Source of the DNA: GWB1-37-8 sp964603935
Lineage (GTDB): Bacteria; Patescibacteriota; Microgenomatia; Levybacterales; UBA12049
Reading direction: 5' to 3'
Assembly: GCA_964603935.1 (NCBI GenBank)
Contig: CAZRWL010000020.1
Span: 1-14,533 of the forward strand
DNA length: 14,533 nucleotides
Made by a program: the position numbers and the translations under genes. Position 1 is the stretch's first letter. Each line of letters begins with the position of its first letter. Below the pieces are notes generated by a model that made no database searches, was not told where the DNA came from, and worked only from the letters and a program-made list of their open reading frames with translations. Shown here piece after piece: positions 1 to 4,599 of the stretch.

Positions 1-72
1 GCCGAGGTTCAGAATCGAACTGAAATAGCCTGTTCTTCAGACAGGTGCCTTGACCAACTTGGCTACCTCGGC
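1..72 (-). tRNA. tRNA-Phe(GAA)
   Basis: The reverse complement folds into a full cloverleaf. The 7-bp acceptor is GCCGAGG with CCTCGGC, the D arm carries the GG of the D loop, the anticodon arm is CCTGT/ACAGG with loop CTGAAGA (anticodon GAA), and the T arm has a TTCGATT loop. The 3' end coincides with the window edge, so the discriminator base and any encoded CCA cannot be seen. It diverges from the membrane-protein gene at 136. It would read the TTC and TTT codons counted by the Phe leader peptide at 8332. Confidence 0.95.
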
Positions 73-81
73 AGGAATATA

Positions 82-110
82 ATGATATCAATTTTTAAGC
101 TGACAATCAA
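82..110 (-). promoter_or_regulatory. Promoter for tRNA-Phe
   Basis: On the minus strand, TTGATT (105-110) and TATCAT (82-87) are separated by 17 bases and would start transcription three or four bases before the tRNA 5' end at 72. The -35 box shares position 105 with the -35 box of the plus-strand promoter, so the two face away from each other. Hexamer matches are 4/6 and 5/6; the placement supports the call. Confidence 0.5.
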
Positions 111-128
111 TTAATGATGTTGTACAAT
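100..128 (+). promoter_or_regulatory. Promoter for the DUF1361-type gene, near-leaderless
   Basis: CTGACA (100-105), 17 bases, then TACAAT (123-128): each box matches consensus at 5/6. The start codon GTG lies at 136, only 7 bases after the -10 box, so the transcript should begin at or within a base or two of the start codon. No Shine-Dalgarno sequence precedes it, which agrees with a leaderless mRNA. Confidence 0.65.
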
Positions 129-135
129 AAAAGAT

Positions 136-729
136 GTGGACATTTTTATAGATAATCTTTATTTCGTATGGGTTAATTCCTCTTTGGCTTTGGTTGCCGT
201 TCTTTTTGGATGGCTCATGAGTAAAGCTAATTCTGTTTTTGCAAAAATGTGGACAGGTTTTCTCTGGTTATTGTTTCTACCCAATACTATTTATATACTA
301 ACTGACATTTCCCACATCGCAGAGCAATGGTCGCAAGTTAGCAACTTATTCAGACTTATTTTAGTAATTCAATACTCAATTTTTTTGATTTTTGGAATCG
401 TCACATTCATTTTTGCTGTCTATTTCTTCCAGAAATTGCTTGAGGGAAAATCTCACAAGGAAAAAAAGAAAATGAAACCATTAACATTTACTGCCATACT
501 TGCAATAAATTTTTTGGTTGGTTTTGGAGTTGTGCTTGGGGGAATAGAAAGAACCAATTCGTGGTATGTATTTACCGACCCATTAAGAGTAATCGGAGAT
601 GTTCTGACATTAATTAATTCCCAAGAATTACTGATGCTTTCCGCAGGTTTTGGTATTTTGTCAAACCTCATCTATTTTCTTATAGGTGAAGCAGTAATAA
701 CATGGGGAAAAAAATACCTCAAAAGGTAG
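136..729 (+). CDS. DUF1361-type integral membrane protein
   Basis: A 197-residue protein of unknown biochemical function in the cytoplasmic membrane. About five hydrophobic segments are visible (roughly residues 8-28, 38-55, 71-99, 117-137, 166-190), with a Lys-rich loop at 103-114. Two signatures recall the DUF1361 family from memory: LPNTIYILTDISH (48-60; family form resembling LPNxxYxxTDxxH) and GGIERTNSWYVFTDPLR (135-151; family form resembling R-NSWD). The start is GTG at 136; the ATG at 134 is out of frame and hits a stop after five codons. The stop codon abuts the 3' end of the convergent tRNA-Val at 730, leaving no terminator space. The family call is fairly secure; the function is unknown. 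Confidence 0.8.
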   Translation: MDIFIDNLYFVWVNSSLALVAVLFGWLMSKANSVFAKMWTGFLWLLFLPNTIYILTDISHIAEQWSQVSNLFRLILVIQYSIFLIFGIVTFIFAVYFFQKLLEGKSHKEKKKMKPLTFTAILAINFLVGFGVVLGGIERTNSWYVFTDPLRVIGDVLTLINSQELLMLSAGFGILSNLIYFLIGEAVITWGKKYLKR

Positions 730-801
730 TGGGCACTAAGGGATTTGAACCCCTGACATCTTCGATGTAAACGAAGCGCTCTACCGCTGAGCTAAGTGCC
801 C
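730..801 (-). tRNA. tRNA-Val(TAC)
   Basis: The reverse complement folds as a 72-nt tRNA. The acceptor is GGGCACT with AGTGCCC, the anticodon stem is CTTCG/CGAAG with loop TTTACAT (anticodon TAC), and the T arm has GGTTCAAATCC. The discriminator is A (730) and the next bases read CTA, so CCA is not encoded. It is the last of three minus-strand tRNAs; no separate promoter is visible in the 17-base spacer, so it is probably cotranscribed with tRNA-Leu(GAG). Confidence 0.95.
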
Positions 802-818
802 TGAACGAATGTGAAGAG

Positions 819-900
819 TGGGCCCGAGAGGACTTGAACCTCCACTCCTTTCGGAATACGCACCTCAAGCGTACGCGTATACCAATTCCGCCACGAGCCC
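819..900 (-). tRNA. tRNA-Leu(GAG)
   Basis: An 82-nt class II tRNA on the reverse strand. The acceptor is GGGCTCG with CGGGCCC (one T-G pair), the anticodon stem is TACGC/GCGTA with loop TTGAGGT (anticodon GAG), and a long variable arm (TTCCGAAAGGAG region) and T arm follow. The discriminator is A and CCA is not encoded. It reads CTC and CTT, the two adjacent Leu codons in the leader ORF at 4133. Confidence 0.95.
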
Positions 901-911
901 AAACTAATCGA

Positions 912-920
912 ATTATACCA
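912..920 (-). promoter_or_regulatory. Extended -10 promoter for tRNA-Leu(GAG)
   Basis: The spacer between the two tRNA-Leu genes reads TGGTATAAT on the minus strand: a perfect -10 box (912-917) with the TGn extension (918-920). The start would fall near 905, five bases before the mature tRNA 5' end. The same nonamer precedes tRNA-Val(GAC) at 4919. Confidence 0.6.
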
Positions 921-926
921 ATTTTG

Positions 927-1009
927 TGCCCAGGGGGAGACTCGAACTCCCAAGCCCTTGCGAGCACAGCGTTCTGAACACTGCATGTCTACCATTTCAT
1001 CACCTGGGC
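927..1009 (-). tRNA. tRNA-Leu(CAG)
   Basis: An 83-nt class II tRNA on the reverse strand. The acceptor is GCCCAGG with CCTGGGC, the anticodon stem is CAGTG/CGCTG with loop TTCAGAA (anticodon CAG), and the variable arm is long (TGCTCGCAAGGGCT region). The discriminator is A and CCA is not encoded. It is the first gene of the minus-strand tRNA cluster. Confidence 0.95.
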
Positions 1010-1025
1010 GCACTACTTGTTCTTA

Positions 1026-1054
1026 ATTCTACCAGAAGGCTCAAAGCTTGACAA
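1026..1054 (-). promoter_or_regulatory. Promoter of the minus-strand tRNA cluster
   Basis: On the minus strand, TTGTCA (1049-1054), 17 bases, then TAGAAT (1026-1031): each box matches consensus at 5/6. The start is predicted near 1019, ten bases before tRNA-Leu(CAG). The -35 box overlaps the plus-strand TTGACA at 1048-1053 by five bases. Confidence 0.7.
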
Positions 1055-1076
1055 CTTTGCGAAAGTATGACACGAT
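1048..1076 (+). promoter_or_regulatory. Promoter for the first lysozyme-like gene
   Basis: A perfect TTGACA (1048-1053) is followed after 17 bases by a weak CACGAT (1071-1076, 3/6). The ATG lies at 1086, nine bases after the -10 box, so the transcript would be nearly leaderless. The -35 is convincing because it overlaps the -35 of the tRNA promoter; the -10 is uncertain. Confidence 0.45.
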
Positions 1077-1085
1077 AAATTACCA

Positions 1086-1664
1086 ATGAAAAGATTTTTC
1101 CTGCTCACCTCTTTTTTCATTTTTACGCCTGTCTTAATCTTCGTCAGCATTATTTCCTTCTTATTCTTATCCTACAATTACAAAGCTCGCAACGGATTAT
1201 TTGCTCAAAATTCCAATTATAGCGTTGCGTTCGCGGCTCTTCCTTCCGCGGAAAACGTGCTGGAAGATAGCATTGTTTTTAAAGACGCTAGGACAGAGAT
1301 AATAAGACAATTTTTCGAAAAATATAAATCCCCACTTGCGCCTTTCGCTCAAAACGTGGTCGAAGATGCGGAGAAATATGGCTTAGATTATCGCTTACTT
1401 CCTGCCATTGCAATGCAGGAATCAAATCTGTGTCACAAAATCATAACTGATTCATATAATTGCTGGGGCTTCGGAATATACGGAAAGAAAGTTACCAGAT
1501 TTGAAAGTTACCCTGAAGCTATAGATACGGTATCCAAAACACTTGCGAATAATTATATCGCAGGAGGCTTGGACACGCCTGAAAAAATTATGAAGAAATA
1601 CACCCCTTCAAGCAACGGCTCTTGGGCATACAGCGTTAGTTATTTCATGAACCAACTTCAATAA
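1086..1664 (+). CDS. Secreted or membrane-anchored lysozyme-like protein, paralogue 1
   Basis: A 192-residue protein with an N-terminal hydrophobic segment (about 4-30: signal peptide or anchor), a linker to about residue 68, then a lysozyme-superfamily-like domain. The likely catalytic glutamate is E112 in AIAMQES, followed by NCWGFGIYG (125-133) and RFESYPEAIDTV (138-149), an arrangement typical of SLT and glucosaminidase-type peptidoglycan hydrolases. Its neighbour at 1856 is a clear paralogue (shared EKY-SPL-PFA, WG-GIYG, RF, YFM). Unlike the neighbour it has C116 and C126 flanking the active-site loop, suggesting a disulfide outside the membrane. There is no Shine-Dalgarno. It probably acts on cell-wall glycan; the exact bond cleaved, or whether it is an inactive binder, cannot be told. 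Confidence 0.7.
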   Translation: MKRFFLLTSFFIFTPVLIFVSIISFLFLSYNYKARNGLFAQNSNYSVAFAALPSAENVLEDSIVFKDARTEIIRQFFEKYKSPLAPFAQNVVEDAEKYGLDYRLLPAIAMQESNLCHKIITDSYNCWGFGIYGKKVTRFESYPEAIDTVSKTLANNYIAGGLDTPEKIMKKYTPSSNGSWAYSVSYFMNQLQ

Positions 1665-1680
1665 GCCTATAGAAAGCCAC

Positions 1681-1709
1681 TTGACAAACCTATAGTTGTC
1701 TGATATAAT
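1681..1709 (+). promoter_or_regulatory. Perfect-consensus sigma70-type promoter
   Basis: TTGACA (1681-1686), 17 bases, TATAAT (1704-1709): both boxes match consensus exactly, the strongest promoter in the window. The start is predicted near A1717. A terminator hairpin begins two bases later, so most transcripts may be very short. It lies 16 bases after the stop of the gene ending at 1664. Confidence 0.85.
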
Positions 1710-1718
1710 ACTCTTTAG

Positions 1719-1761
1719 ATCCTAAGGTATGCCTTTCCAAATGCATACGTTAGGATTTTTT
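1719..1761 (+). terminator. Intrinsic terminator directly after the promoter; possible short RNA
   Basis: ATCCTAAGGTATGC (1719-1732) pairs with GCATACGTTAGGAT (1743-1756) over 14 positions with one G-G mismatch, a 10-base loop and six Ts (1756-1761). It could end the transcript of the upstream gene and would also stop RNA from the promoter at 1681 after about 45 nt. The product may be a small RNA or an attenuated leader. Confidence 0.75.
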
Positions 1762-1851
1762 ATTGGGCAAAGCCCAATAACCCGCCGGCCAATCGCTCCG
1801 TGAGCCGTCTACGAATAGCAGTGAAAAGGCTAACGATAAGATTAGGCGGGT
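1760..1851 (+). promoter_or_regulatory. Structured leader of the second lysozyme-like gene
   Basis: After the terminator comes a 9-bp hairpin (TTATTGGGC, 1760-1768, with GCCCAATAA, 1772-1780; loop AAA). A long-range stem follows: ACCCGCC (1780-1786) with GGCGGGT (1845-1851); the two helices compete only for base 1780. The long stem encloses hairpins GCTC/GAGC (1795-1798, 1802-1805) and TAGC/GCTA (1816-1819, 1829-1832). The 3' strand of the long stem ends four bases before the ATG at 1856, so pairing could hide the initiation region. No known riboswitch class was recognised. Pairing was judged by eye. Confidence 0.4.
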
Positions 1852-1855
1852 ATGA

Positions 1856-2416
1856 ATGGGACTTATGAACAAATTATTTGTTTATATATTTTTATTCATT
1901 ATTATTGCTTTATTCAATAACCCTATTGCTTTTGCTGCGGAAAATTCCTCAGGATCTTCCGCAACTTTATTAACAGCTATTGAAGAAGAAACCGATAGCC
2001 GCGTAAAAGTTTTGAAAAAATTTTTGGAAAAATACAGATCTCCGCTCATTCCTTTTGCATCTACTTTTGTAGAAGTTGCTGACAAGTATGACATTGACTG
2101 GAAACTTGTTGCTGCTATTTCAGGTGTGGAATCAACTTTCGGCCGGGAAATTCCCGACAATTCTTTCAACGGATGGGGATGGGGAATATATGGAGACAAC
2201 ATTATCAGATTTTCCTCATGGGAAGAGGGAATCGAAACGGTTTCGGAAGGTCTAAGGACAAATTATATTAACAAATGGGGAGCGGAAGATGTTTGGGAAA
2301 TAGGTAGATTTTATGCTTCCTCTCCAACCTGGGCGCAAAGAGTTGTGTATTTTATGGACAAAATTGATGAATTCAAAGACAAGAATTTAGCCGCAAGCCT
2401 ATCCATCTCGCTATAA
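1856..2416 (+). CDS. Secreted lysozyme-like protein, paralogue 2
   Basis: A 186-residue exported protein with a signal peptide at about 5-27 (hydrophobic core, then AFA before the probable cleavage site). The domain from about residue 48 parallels the protein at 1086: LEKYRSPLIPFA (58-69), AAISGVES with the candidate catalytic E92, FNGWGWGIYG (104-113), RFSSWEEGIETV (118-129), ending VVYFMDKI. It is probably a peptidoglycan lytic enzyme outside the membrane. The two Cys positions of paralogue 1 are F and G here. Start: ATG 1856 or ATG 1865 are both in frame; ATG 1852 is out of frame. 1856 is used because it sits at the end of the structured leader. The stop overlaps the promoter region of the following tRNA. 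Confidence 0.7.
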   Translation: MGLMNKLFVYIFLFIIIALFNNPIAFAAENSSGSSATLLTAIEEETDSRVKVLKKFLEKYRSPLIPFASTFVEVADKYDIDWKLVAAISGVESTFGREIPDNSFNGWGWGIYGDNIIRFSSWEEGIETVSEGLRTNYINKWGAEDVWEIGRFYASSPTWAQRVVYFMDKIDEFKDKNLAASLSISL

Positions 2417-2420
2417 CTTG

Positions 2421-2429
2421 TGTTATAAT
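2421..2429 (+). promoter_or_regulatory. Extended -10 promoter for tRNA-Leu(TAG)-tig
   Basis: TGTTATAAT: a perfect -10 box at 2424-2429 with TGn extension at 2421-2423 and no recognisable -35. The start would be near 2436, about 12 bases before the tRNA. It begins five bases after the preceding stop codon. Confidence 0.65.
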
Positions 2430-2447
2430 TATTTTCGGCCCAAGCAT

Positions 2448-2529
2448 GGGTCGGTGGCGGAACTGGCATACGCGCATGGTTTAGGACCATGTCCCGAAAG
2501 GGATGGAGGTTCAACTCCTCTCCGACCCA
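2448..2529 (+). tRNA. tRNA-Leu(TAG)
   Basis: An 82-nt class II tRNA. The acceptor is GGGTCGG with CCGACCC, the anticodon stem is CATGG/CCATG with loop TTTAGGA (anticodon TAG), the variable arm is GTCCCGAAAGGGAT, and the T arm is GGAGGTTCAACTCC. The discriminator is A2529; the next bases are CCG, so CCA is not encoded. The start codon of tig lies 19 bases after the discriminator with no promoter between, so the two are probably cotranscribed. Confidence 0.95.
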
Positions 2530-2548
2530 CCGGCATAACTAAAAATTT

Positions 2549-3403
2549 ATGAATAAAAATATTTCAGCAATGCAGAAAGAACCAAACGGAACTATCAGGT
2601 TAACCATTACAATTCCATCAGCGGATGTTAAGAAAGCATGGGAAGATGTAATGGCGGATGTTGTAAAAAATGCGGAAATTCAGGGGTTTAGAAAAGGAAA
2701 GGCTCCAAGAAAATTAGTTGAAGAAAAAACAGACCGCGAAAAAATCAAAGAAGAAGTCTTAAAAAAACTTTTGCCAATAGCGTACACCGAAGCTGTTAAA
2801 ATTCAGGGAATAAAACCGATTATCAATCCTAAAATCCACATCGAGAAGCTGGAGGATCCGCAGACCCTGAGCGAGTCAAAGGGTTGGCAATTCACCGCTT
2901 TAACATGCGAAGCGCCGATTATCAAACTGGAAAACTACAAGGACAATGTCAAAAAGATTACCGCGAAAAATAAAATCATCATTCCGGGCAAGGAATCAAT
3001 CCCTACTAAATTCGAGGATATTGTCAAAGCGCTTTTGGAAAGCATAACAGCTGAAATCCCAGGAATTCTAGTTGACAATGAAACAGACAGGTTACTTTCC
3101 CAAACTCTCGAGGATGTTAAAAAATTAGGCTTAACATTAGACCAATACCTGTCTTCAACAGGAAAAAATCCGCAAATCCTAAGAGAGGAATATAGAAAAA
3201 AGGCAAATCAGGACATCAAATTGGAATTTGCGCTTGCGAAGATTGCAGAAGAAGAAAAAATAGTTGTTGAGGAAAAAGAAATCACCAAAGCAATACTTGC
3301 CGGCAAAACTGACGATGAAAAAAAGAATCTGGAAAACAACCGCTATTTGCTCGCAAGCATCTTAAGACAGCAAAAAACCCTTGATTTTCTCAAGAATTTG
3401 TGA
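2549..3403 (+). CDS. tig: Trigger factor, short form without PPIase domain
   Basis: Ribosome-associated chaperone for nascent chains. The N-terminal domain (about 8-130) carries the ribosome-docking signature GFRKGKAP (46-53) inside IQGFRKGKAPRKLVEE. The protein then runs through a short linker (about 131-152) into the helical C-terminal domain (about 153-284), with VDNETDRLL at 175-183. It is 284 residues, against roughly 430 for typical trigger factors; the missing part is the central FKBP-type PPIase domain. No Shine-Dalgarno precedes the ATG, and the 5' end of the mRNA may come from tRNA-Leu processing 19 bases upstream. The next gene starts 12 bases after its stop, so they probably form one operon. 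Confidence 0.9.
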   Translation: MNKNISAMQKEPNGTIRLTITIPSADVKKAWEDVMADVVKNAEIQGFRKGKAPRKLVEEKTDREKIKEEVLKKLLPIAYTEAVKIQGIKPIINPKIHIEKLEDPQTLSESKGWQFTALTCEAPIIKLENYKDNVKKITAKNKIIIPGKESIPTKFEDIVKALLESITAEIPGILVDNETDRLLSQTLEDVKKLGLTLDQYLSSTGKNPQILREEYRKKANQDIKLEFALAKIAEEEKIVVEEKEITKAILAGKTDDEKKNLENNRYLLASILRQQKTLDFLKNL

Positions 3404-3415
3404 TAAGGTGCAGGT

Positions 3416-4078
3416 ATGAAAAAGACAAAGGGCAGAATAAAGCAGTATGTGGAGAAAAACCCCATTGAGGAGCTTTTGAGCATTGGGACGGGAGCGGTTT
3501 CTTCGGTAGCAGACACAGGCAGGAAAATAGCCGATATTGACAAATGGGATGAAGTCTTGGGGTTTACTGACCCAAAAGAAAAACAAAAACAACAAGTAGC
3601 AGGAGAACTTACTGAAGGACAAATACTGGATCTTAGAAAAATTCATAAGCAAGATCAGGAAGAAGCTGCAAAAGCAGAGAAAAACTCCGATATAGAGCCA
3701 GGAATTGACTATAGACGAGAAATTGTTCATGCGGGAGAAAGACTTGCAAGTCAAGAGAATAGGGAAATGGAAGCCCAGCTTAGAGAAATAATGGCAGAAA
3801 TTAAAAAACTGGCAGACAGCTCTAACGAATTACGGATTCAGTTTAAGGAAGTTGCAGTTGAACAGCGCGCAGAAAAACCAGGAAAGTATCATAAAAATTT
3901 CTTTGAATGGCTGCTTTCCGTAGTTAGAATTGCCAGAATGAAAGTGGAAGATTCAGGAGCGTGGTTGGCAGCAATGCACAGTAAGAAGAAATCAAGACAA
4001 TATGGAGCAATGGCCAAAAAGCACGGCACAACTTTTACTTTAAATAACGAGCGCACCGTCGCCACCCAGGTTGGATAA
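3416..4078 (+). CDS. Conserved hypothetical protein, possibly DUF5660-like
   Basis: A 220-residue, highly charged protein without signal peptide or membrane segment. The N-terminal part (1-60) is basic with a Gly/Ser stretch (GTGAVSSVADTG); the middle (about 64-155) is Glu/Lys-rich and predicted helical; the C-terminal 60 residues hold an aromatic helix (NFFEWLLSVVRIARMKVED) and the motif SGAWLAAMHSKKKSRQYGAM (180-199), ending in TQVG. I recall this ending from CPR hypothetical proteins, possibly DUF5660; that is from memory. AAGGTG (3405-3410) may serve as a weak ribosome-binding site. Cotranscription with tig hints at a role near the ribosome, but nothing in the sequence proves it. Confidence 0.65.
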   Translation: MKKTKGRIKQYVEKNPIEELLSIGTGAVSSVADTGRKIADIDKWDEVLGFTDPKEKQKQQVAGELTEGQILDLRKIHKQDQEEAAKAEKNSDIEPGIDYRREIVHAGERLASQENREMEAQLREIMAEIKKLADSSNELRIQFKEVAVEQRAEKPGKYHKNFFEWLLSVVRIARMKVEDSGAWLAAMHSKKKSRQYGAMAKKHGTTFTLNNERTVATQVG

Positions 4079-4092
4079 GCTAAAAATGACTC

Positions 4093-4121
4093 TTGACGCG
4101 GAAAAAAATAATTGCTAGAAT
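4093..4121 (+). promoter_or_regulatory. Promoter of leader ORF 1 and the small-gene operon
   Basis: TTGACG (4093-4098), 17 bases, TAGAAT (4116-4121), the latter with TGC immediately upstream (extended -10). The start is predicted near 4128, about five bases before the leader ATG at 4133. The distance from -10 to ATG (11 bases) is the same as at the Phe leader (8315-8320, ATG 8332). Confidence 0.75.
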
Positions 4122-4132
4122 AATTTTATTAA

Positions 4133-4180
4133 ATGAAATCTAAAGTTTTATCATACAAAATTCTCCTTATTACCCGTTGA
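4133..4180 (+). CDS. Leader peptide 1 (Ile/Leu codons)
   Basis: A 15-codon ORF, MKSKVLSYKILLITR, stop TGA, close to the predicted transcription start. The control region would be ATT CTC CTT ATT (4160-4171): two Ile and two Leu codons just upstream of the first GGCGG segment. Stalling there would mask GC-poor segment 1 (4158-4166) and free segment 2. It has the same length as the Phe leader at 8332, and the same spacing between stop and segment 2 within a few bases. It is called because of its position within the attenuator; a 15-codon ORF alone would be weak evidence. Confidence 0.6.
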   Translation: MKSKVLSYKILLITR

Positions 4181-4238
4181 AGGCGGAGAATTTCTGTTAA
4201 TTAGAACAGATTGCACCCGCCAACAGGCGGGTTTTTTT
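4158..4238 (+). promoter_or_regulatory. Transcription attenuator 1
   Basis: Segments: 1 AAATTCTCC (4158-4166); 2 GGCGGAGAATTT (4182-4193); 3 ACCCGCC (4215-4221); 4 GGCGGGT (4226-4232). Pair 1:2 is 9 bp (4158-4166 with 4185-4193). Pair 2:3 is GGCGG (4182-4186) with CCGCC (4217-4221), enclosing hairpin TCTGTT/AACAGA (4193-4198, 4205-4210). Pair 3:4 is the terminator. Completed translation or no translation favours 3:4; stalling at Ile/Leu codons favours 2:3. Confidence 0.6.
4215..4238 (+). terminator. Attenuator 1 terminator
   Basis: ACCCGCC, loop AACA, GGCGGGT: a 7-bp GC-rich stem followed by a run of seven Ts (4232-4238). It lies 14 bases before the ATG of the 59-residue gene. Confidence 0.85.
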
Positions 4239-4252
4239 ATTGTCTTAAGTTT

Positions 4253-4432
4253 ATGAAAGAAACTATTAATTTCTGTCAGGAACCAAGCGAAGCACTCTTG
4301 AGGAAGCTGGAAGAATCGAATGGTGATCCAAAATCGGCTATAGGCCAACACGCTCTAGACGAAATGGGGAAAAATAAAAGGGGATGGCAGCCAGCTTGGG
4401 ATGCCAGAGACGCAAGAAATTCGAATCTTTAA
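4253..4432 (+). CDS. Small hypothetical protein, 59 residues
   Basis: The protein begins MKETINFCQEPSEALL and ends WQPAWDARDARNSNL. It is soluble and charged, with a helix-prone first half (SEALLRKLEESNGDPKSAIGQHALDEM) and a basic, Trp-containing tail. The ATG at 4253 is preferred over a longer in-frame TTG at 4211, because the longer version would translate the terminator stem. No Shine-Dalgarno is visible. Expression appears to be set by attenuator 1. It resembles no family I recognise; its claim to be real rests on the promoter-leader-terminator upstream and on the second leader module downstream. Confidence 0.5.
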   Translation: MKETINFCQEPSEALLRKLEESNGDPKSAIGQHALDEMGKNKRGWQPAWDARDARNSNL

Positions 4433-4461
4433 TAAGCAACACATCAAGCAAGGGTTCCCTT

Positions 4462-4536
4462 ATGACAACACGAGTAAACTTTATTTCAATTATTAAAATT
4501 ATTACCCCCGTATGGGAGGTTTATTCACGTAAGTAA
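4462..4536 (+). CDS. Leader peptide 2 (Ile-rich)
   Basis: A 24-codon ORF starting MTTRVNF with the core FISIIKIITPVW. It contains five Ile codons, all ATT, at 4483, 4489, 4492, 4498 and 4501, ending 10 bases before segment 2 of attenuator 2. AAGGG (4450-4454) sits seven bases before the ATG as a possible ribosome-binding site. No convincing promoter separates it from the 59-residue gene, so it probably lies in that transcript. The in-frame stretch TTATTACCC (4499-4507) also occurs in the same frame in leader 1 (4167-4175). Confidence 0.5.
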   Translation: MTTRVNFISIIKIITPVWEVYSRK

Positions 4537-4578
4537 ATTCTACGTGGAACAGTAACCTCCCAAAAGGGAGGTTTTTTT
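4504..4578 (+). promoter_or_regulatory. Transcription attenuator 2 with duplicated switch arm
   Basis: Segments: 1 ACCCCC (4504-4509) pairs with GGGAGGT (4514-4520) around one mismatch. Segment 2 GGGAGGTT (4514-4521) pairs over 8 bp with segment 3 AACCTCCC (4554-4561), enclosing hairpin CACGTA/TACGTG (4526-4531, 4541-4546). Segment 3 pairs over 8 bp with segment 4 GGGAGGTT (4566-4573), the terminator. Segments 2 and 4 are identical octamers competing for one partner, a clear on/off switch. A ribosome at the leader stop (4534-4536) would cover part of segment 2. Confidence 0.65.
4554..4578 (+). terminator. Attenuator 2 terminator
   Basis: AACCTCCC, loop AAAA, GGGAGGTT: a perfect 8-bp stem running into seven Ts (4572-4578). 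It lies 21 bases before the ATG at 4600. Confidence 0.9.
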
Positions 4579-4583
4579 ATGGA

Positions 4584-4590
4584 AAGGAGG
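4584..4590 (+). promoter_or_regulatory. Shine-Dalgarno of the 94-residue gene
   Basis: AAGGAGG ends nine bases before ATG 4600, one of only two strong ribosome-binding sites in the window. A tiny ORF (ATG GAA AGG AGG TAA, 4579-4593) overlaps it, starting at the end of the terminator T run. Confidence 0.8.
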
Positions 4591-4599
4591 TAAATTACA

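Noticed and set aside
719..1013. Minus-strand ORFs of 73 and 82 codons
   Set aside because: They translate straight through the three tRNA genes and have no independent support.
1729..1803. A 24-codon ORF as leader peptide of the second lysozyme-like gene
   Set aside because: Its start lies inside the terminator stem, its codons show no enrichment, and no alternative 2:3 pairing was found.
4211..4252. Longer TTG start for the 59-residue gene
   Set aside because: The extension would be translated from the terminator stem and T run; ATG 4253 lies just past it.
4462..4490. ATGACA-17-TTCAAT as a promoter for the 94-residue gene
   Set aside because: The boxes are weak and lie inside leader ORF 2, and the start would fall within the control codons; read-through from 4093 explains the region better.
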